A stretch of DNA of 40,711 nucleotides. It comes from Rubrivivax sp. (GTDB taxonomy: Bacteria > Pseudomonadota > Gammaproteobacteria > Burkholderiales > Burkholderiaceae_C). Below are positions 37,011 through 40,711 of the stretch, in pieces (position 1 is the stretch's first letter; each line of letters opens with the position of its first letter). Below the pieces are notes generated by a model. That model saw only the letters and a program-made list of their open reading frames with translations. It ran no database searches and was not told the origin of the DNA. Position numbers and translations under genes: made by a program. The stretch is from positions 1-40,711 of the forward strand of contig JADMJD010000117.1 of assembly GCA_018780805.1 (NCBI GenBank). Reading direction: 5' to 3'.

Positions 37011-37421
37011 ATGGGTGGCCCACGCGTGCTGATCGTCGACGACAACGCGATGAACATCGCCCTGGCCCAGACGGTGCTGCTGGCCGACGGCTTCGAGGTC
37101 GCGGTCGCGGCTGATGCGGCGGCTGCGCTGCAACAGGTGGCGGCGTTCCAGCCGGACCTGATCCTGATGGACATCCAGATGCCCGGCATGGACGGGCTAG
37201 ACCTGACCCGGGCGCTGAAGGCCGACCCGGCCACGCGGCCCATCCGCATCGTGGCCTTCACCGCGTTTGCGATGCGTGGTGACGAGGCCAGGATGCGCGC
37301 CGCCGGCTGCGACGCCTACCTGTCCAAGCCCATCGAAGTCAGACGCTTCGGCGCCCAGGTGCGGGCCTGCCTGGGGCCGTCGGCGGGCCCGGGGCAGGAC
37401 GTGTTCAAGAAGGCGGACTGA
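37011..37421 (+). CDS. Single-domain response regulator (CheY/DivK-like)
   Basis: This protein of 136 residues is one receiver domain without an output domain. VLIVDDNAMN gives the acidic pocket, LILMDIQMPGMDG the phospho-acceptor Asp, VAFTAFAM the switch Thr and YLSKPIE the invariant Lys. It begins two bases after the hybrid kinase stop, so the two are almost certainly cotranslated and work together. It may accept phosphate from, or compete with, the kinase's own receivers. The downstream target is not encoded nearby. The gene ends 40 bases before the converging acr3. Confidence 0.93.
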   Translation: MGGPRVLIVDDNAMNIALAQTVLLADGFEVAVAADAAAALQQVAAFQPDLILMDIQMPGMDGLDLTRALKADPATRPIRIVAFTAFAMRGDEARMRAAGCDAYLSKPIEVRRFGAQVRACLGPSAGPGQDVFKKAD

Positions 37422-37461
37422 CCCGTTGCAACCAGGGGCCGGTGCGCCCGCGGGCGTCGCG

Positions 37462-38481
37462 TCAGCCACGTTCGTACCAGCGCTTGCTCCGGTTCACGAC
37501 GCGAACCACCAGCAGCATCACCGGCACCTCGATCAACACGCCCACCACTGTGGCCAGCGCCGCCCCGGACTCGAAGCCGTAAAGGCTGATCGCAGCCGCC
37601 ACCGAGAGCTCGAAGAAGTTGCTGGCCCCGATCAACGCGGACGGGCCGGCCACGTCATGTGTTTCACCCAGCTGGCGGTTCAGCCCGTAGGCCAGGCCGG
37701 CGTTGAACAGCACCTGGATCAGGATCGGCACCGCGAGCATGGCGATGACCAGCGGCTGGCGCAGGATGGCTTCGCCCTGGAAGCCGAACAGCAGCACCAG
37801 CGTGGCCAGCAGCGCGGTGATGGACCATGGCCCAATGCGGGCCAGCGTGGCATCGAGTGCCTGCGGCCCGCGCCGCAGCAGCGCCCGGCGCCAGAGCTGA
37901 GCGATCGCGACGGGGACCACGATGTAGAGCAGCACCGAGGTGACCAGCGTCTGCCAGGGCACGGTGATCGACGCCAGCCCCAGCAGCAGCGCGACGAGGG
38001 GGGCGAAGGCAAACACCATGATCAGGTCGTTCAGCGCCACCTGCGACAGTGTGAACAGCGGGTGCCCGTTTGTGAGCCGGCTCCAGACGAAGACCATGGC
38101 CGTGCAGGGTGCGGCCGCCAGCAGGATGAGGCCGGCAATGTAGCTGTCGGCTTGCCCCGGCGGCAGGTACGGCGCAAACACATGGCGGATGAAGACCCAG
38201 GCCAGCAGCGCCATCGAAAACGGCTTCACGGCCCAGTTGACGAACAGCGTCACGCCGATGCCGCGCCAGTGCCGCTTGACCTGGCCCAGGGCGCCGAAGT
38301 CGACGCGCAGCAGCATCGGGATGATCATCACCCAGATCAGCACGCCGACCGGCAGGTTGACCTGGGCGATCTCCATGTGGCCGATGGCCTGCACCGGGCC
38401 CGGCAGCCATTGGCCGAGCGCGATGCCGGCGACGATGCACAGCGACACCCAGACCGTGAGGTAGCGTTCGAAGACGCCCAT
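37462..38481 (-). CDS. acr3: Arsenite efflux permease ACR3
   Basis: This inner-membrane permease of 339 residues (ACR3/BART superfamily, about ten helices) expels As(III) using the proton gradient. The essential cysteine of the family is Cys126 in AAAPCTAMVFVWS (helix 4). NLPVGVLIWVMIIPML, SNFFELSVA and GVLIEVPVML are conserved ACR3 segments. It starts five bases after arsC and is the last gene of the leftward arsenic operon. It is distinct from the ArsB family despite the same job; some annotations call it arsB. Confidence 0.95.
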   Translation of the reverse strand: MGVFERYLTVWVSLCIVAGIALGQWLPGPVQAIGHMEIAQVNLPVGVLIWVMIIPMLLRVDFGALGQVKRHWRGIGVTLFVNWAVKPFSMALLAWVFIRHVFAPYLPPGQADSYIAGLILLAAAPCTAMVFVWSRLTNGHPLFTLSQVALNDLIMVFAFAPLVALLLGLASITVPWQTLVTSVLLYIVVPVAIAQLWRRALLRRGPQALDATLARIGPWSITALLATLVLLFGFQGEAILRQPLVIAMLAVPILIQVLFNAGLAYGLNRQLGETHDVAGPSALIGASNFFELSVAAAISLYGFESGAALATVVGVLIEVPVMLLVVRVVNRSKRWYERG

Positions 38482-38486
38482 GGGCG

Positions 38487-38996
38487 TCAGCGCGCGCCGA
38501 TCACCTGCAACTCGCGCTGCAGGGAGAGTCTGTCCAGCGATGCCAGCGGCAGCGCCAGCATCAGCTCGATGCGGCGCTTGAGCACGAGCGCGGTGTCCAG
38601 GAACACCTTGGCCTTTTGCACGTCGCTGCCCTCGAAGGCCGAGGGGTCGGCCACGCCCCAGTGCGCCGTCATGGGTTGACCGGGCCAGACCGGGCAGACC
38701 TCGCCGGCGGCGTTGTCACAGACGGTGAAGACGAAGTCCAGCGCCGGTGCTTCAGGCCGGGCGAACTCGGCCCAGTCCTTGCTGCGGTAGCCGGCGGTCG
38801 GCAGGTGCAGGGTCTGCAGGGTCTGCAGCGCCTGCGGGTGCACGGTTCCGCTGGGATGGCTGCCGGCCGAGTGGGCCCGGAAGCGGCCCTGGCCCAGGCT
38901 GTTCAGCAGGCCCTCGGCCAGGATGGAACGGGCCGAGTTGTGGGTGCACACAAAGAGCACGTGGTAGACCTTGGTGAGGGGCGTGGCGGTGTTCAT
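38487..38996 (-). CDS. arsC: Arsenate reductase ArsC (low-molecular-weight phosphatase type)
   Basis: This 169-residue cytosolic enzyme reduces arsenate to arsenite for export by ACR3. The P-loop Cys17-X5-Arg23 in CTHNSARS binds arsenate. Cys93 in TVCDNAAGEV and Cys101 just after it would form the relay disulfide, as Cys82 and Cys89 do in the thioredoxin-coupled enzyme of plasmid pI258. DPSAFEG is the family's Asp loop. An upstream in-frame extension to 39104 runs into arsR and lacks homology, so the ATG at 38996 is used. Confidence 0.94.
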   Translation of the reverse strand: MNTATPLTKVYHVLFVCTHNSARSILAEGLLNSLGQGRFRAHSAGSHPSGTVHPQALQTLQTLHLPTAGYRSKDWAEFARPEAPALDFVFTVCDNAAGEVCPVWPGQPMTAHWGVADPSAFEGSDVQKAKVFLDTALVLKRRIELMLALPLASLDRLSLQRELQVIGAR

Positions 38997-39037
38997 CGCA
39001 GGGCTCCGGTGGGGTGGGTGTTCGTGGGGGCAGGGCC

Positions 39038-39373
39038 TCAGCAGGTGGTGCAACCTGGCGGTGCGCCCACGCTGCAGGTGGCGCCCTCCGTGGCCTGGCA
39101 ACAATGCGCAGTCAGGTAGGCCAGCAGGTCGTTCATCTGCAGCAGCGAAGGGCGGTAGATCAGGTGCCGGCCCTCGCGCTCCTGCGACACCAGGCCGGCG
39201 TTGGTCAGCTCCTTCAGGTGGAACGACAGCGTGGAGCCGGGCACGCCCAGCGTGGCCGCCAGCGCCCCGGGTGTCAGGCCCTGCGGGCCGGCGCCGACCA
39301 GCGCGCGGAACACGCGCAGCCGCATGCCCTGGGCCAGCGCGGCCAACGCGGCCACGGCCGTGGGTTCGTCCAT
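39038..39373 (-). CDS. arsR: ArsR/SmtB-family arsenic repressor
   Basis: This 111-residue winged-helix repressor would release the operon when As(III) binds. The recognition helix region is GVPGSTLSFHLKELTNAG (about 43-60), and the wing is REGRHLIYR. The classical ELCVCDL metal site in the DNA-binding helix is absent. Instead a C-terminal cluster, Cys91, Cys92, Cys100, Cys108 and Cys111, resembles the Cys95-Cys96-Cys102 site of the Acidithiobacillus ferrooxidans ArsR. The gene lies 16 bases after arsJ and 41 before arsC, inside the operon it probably controls. Confidence 0.93.
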   Translation of the reverse strand: MDEPTAVAALAALAQGMRLRVFRALVGAGPQGLTPGALAATLGVPGSTLSFHLKELTNAGLVSQEREGRHLIYRPSLLQMNDLLAYLTAHCCQATEGATCSVGAPPGCTTC

Positions 39374-39389
39374 CGGAGGGCTCCTCTCT

Positions 39390-40619
39390 TCAGGTCCCGG
39401 CGGCGGCCGGGCGGGGTGTGGCCGTGGGCAGTGCCAGCGTGATCAACCAGCACAGCGTCAGCATCGCGGCCGATCCGGCCAGGGCATACAACAGGCCGCC
39501 CCACTGGTACAGCAGGCCCGACATCAGCGTGCCGAAGAAGCGCCCAGCCGCGTTGGCGGCGTAATAGAAGCCCACGTCCTCGGCCGCCTTCTCCGAGCCG
39601 GCGTAGGCCAGCACCAGGTAGGAGTGCACCGACGAGTTGACGGCAAAGGCCACGCCGAACAGGCCGAGCCCGGCCACCACCACCCACTCCAGCTGCGGCA
39701 CCTGCATCGCCACCAGCGCCGCCAGCGCCATCGGCACCACGGCCAGCAGGGCCGACCACAGGCGGGCGGCCGGGACTTCGGTGCTCAGGCCGTCGTCGCT
39801 GCGGCGCACCAGGGCTGGGGCCAGCGCCTGCACCACGCCATAGCCGATGGTCCACAGCGCCACGAAGCCGCTCACCATCGTGAAGGTCCAGCCCGAGGCG
39901 TACAGGAACACCGGCACGCCGACGACGAACCAGACATCCCGCGCGCCGAACAATGCCACGCGCGCCGCGGCCAGCAGGTTGATGCCCCGGTTCTTGGCGA
40001 ACAACTCGCGCGCCGTGGCCGAGGCCTTGGCCTTGCCCATCAGCGGTGGCACGAAGCCGGCCACCCCCACCAGCACCAGCGCAAGCAGCGCCGCCATCAG
40101 CCACAGCGCGGCCTGGAAGCCCAGCGTCTGCAGCAGCACGCCGCCGAGGAAAAAGCCGACGCCCTTCATCGCGTTTTTGCTGCCGGTGAAAAACGCCACC
40201 CACTTGAAGAGCTGGCCCGAGGCCGTGCCCGCGGTGAGCTTGATGGCCGATTTGCTGGCCGTCTTGGTCAGGTCCTTCGCGACACCACAAACCCCTTGTG
40301 CGCCCACCACCCAGGCCACCGACAGCGCCACCGTCCACGCGGGCGACAAGGCCGACAGCAGCAGGAAACCGGCGATCTGCGTGGCCAGGCCCACCACCAG
40401 CATGCGCTGGATGCCGTAGCGCGTGGCCAGCCAGCCGCCCAGCAGGTTGGCCACCACGCCCATCGCTTCGTACAGCAGGAACAGGAAGGCCAGCGTGAAG
40501 GGTGAATAACCCAGGCGGTAGAAGTGCAGCAGCACCAGCATGCGCAGAGCGCCGTCGCTGAGCGTGAAGCCCCAATAAGCCGCCGTGACGATGGCGTAGT
40601 GGCGCGTGCCCTGGTTCAT
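39390..40619 (-). CDS. arsJ: Organoarsenical efflux MFS transporter ArsJ
   Basis: This 409-residue major facilitator with about twelve helices matches ArsJ, which exports 1-arseno-3-phosphoglycerate. That unstable compound forms when the partner GAPDH uses arsenate in place of phosphate; outside the cell it falls apart to arsenate. HYAIVTAAYWGFTLSDGALR is the characteristic N-terminus. VAKDLTKTASKSAIK and FTGSKNAMKGVGFFLGG are conserved cytoplasmic-loop segments. It follows the GAPDH gene after 16 bases, the partner expected of ArsJ, which strongly supports the call. Confidence 0.93.
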   Translation of the reverse strand: MNQGTRHYAIVTAAYWGFTLSDGALRMLVLLHFYRLGYSPFTLAFLFLLYEAMGVVANLLGGWLATRYGIQRMLVVGLATQIAGFLLLSALSPAWTVALSVAWVVGAQGVCGVAKDLTKTASKSAIKLTAGTASGQLFKWVAFFTGSKNAMKGVGFFLGGVLLQTLGFQAALWLMAALLALVLVGVAGFVPPLMGKAKASATARELFAKNRGINLLAAARVALFGARDVWFVVGVPVFLYASGWTFTMVSGFVALWTIGYGVVQALAPALVRRSDDGLSTEVPAARLWSALLAVVPMALAALVAMQVPQLEWVVVAGLGLFGVAFAVNSSVHSYLVLAYAGSEKAAEDVGFYYAANAAGRFFGTLMSGLLYQWGGLLYALAGSAAMLTLCWLITLALPTATPRPAAAGT

Positions 40620-40635
40620 GGTGTGCCCAGCCGGT

Positions 40636-40711
40636 TCACAGGCCCTGCGCGTGCACGTGGCAGGCCAGGTCGACCATGCGGCAGGCGTAACCCATCTCGT
40701 TGTCGTACCAG
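40636..40711 (-). CDS. Glyceraldehyde-3-phosphate dehydrogenase, C-terminal fragment (ArsJ-associated)
   Basis: The window holds only the last 24 codons and the stop; the 5' part lies beyond the edge. WYDNEMGYACRMVDLA is the near-invariant C-terminal segment of phosphorylating GAPDH. Its position just before arsJ indicates the arsenic-dedicated paralogue that makes 1-arseno-3-phosphoglycerate from glyceraldehyde 3-phosphate and arsenate. The catalytic Cys cannot be checked here. Confidence 0.88.
   Translation of the reverse strand, partial: WYDNEMGYACRMVDLACHVHAQGL

Noticed and set aside
37422..37461. Terminator between the response regulator and acr3
   Set aside because: A short G/C palindrome is present (around 37445-37458), but there is no T run and the stem is too short to call.

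Overview
The window is GC-rich, densely packed DNA from a proteobacterium. The best guess is a betaproteobacterium of the order Burkholderiales, in the Rubrivivax/Leptothrix/Ideonella neighbourhood. This rests on gene style and synteny (CysB type, FimV-like protein, an 'alternative type' oxepin-CoA hydrolase-like enzyme, lptFG facing pepA-holC). It is an inference; there is no rRNA or marker phylogeny here.

Layout. 1-7.05 kb: the end of a tRNA-Arg(TCT), a YfcG-like glutathione transferase, an unknown protein, an aminoglycoside-phosphotransferase-fold kinase, a Crp/Fnr regulator facing a class II aldolase/adducin-fold protein, an enoyl-CoA hydratase-family enzyme and a FimV-like inner-membrane protein. 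7.1-15.1 kb: core genes. On the minus strand lie lptF-lptG (LPS export), cbiX-cysB (siroheme chelatase overlapping the cysteine regulator) and a YbdL-type aminotransferase. On the plus strand lie pepA-holC and an orphan branched-chain amino acid binding protein that ends in a strong bidirectional terminator. 15.1-21.2 kb: glycogen metabolism, with glgP divergent from glgC-glgA and a hydroxypyruvate isomerase-family gene joined to the end of glgCA.

21.2-32.8 kb: a two-partner secretion locus on the minus strand. The TpsB outer-membrane transporter is followed after 13 bases by a 3276-residue TpsA exoprotein. The exoprotein has a secretion domain, a beta-helical body, four autotransporter-type strand repeats and a tandem array of ten 84-residue YDG/MBG-type units (252-bp period, no frame-breaking indels), with diverged units at both ends. 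33.0-37.4 kb: an unknown membrane-anchored protein, then a 1057-residue hybrid histidine kinase and a CheY-like regulator 2 bases after it. The kinase's N-terminal three-helix sensor keeps the copper/ethylene-binding residues of plant ethylene receptors at the same spacing. 37.5-40.7 kb: an arsenic island read leftward, GAPDH (partial)-arsJ-arsR-arsC-acr3. It combines arsenate reduction and arsenite efflux with the route that exports arsenate as 1-arseno-3-phosphoglycerate.

The most interesting parts are the ethylene-receptor-like kinase with its regulator, the repeat-rich exoprotein, and the combined arsenic operon. I found no CRISPR array, insertion sequence, integrase or phage gene. No gene-free stretch exceeds about 190 bases.
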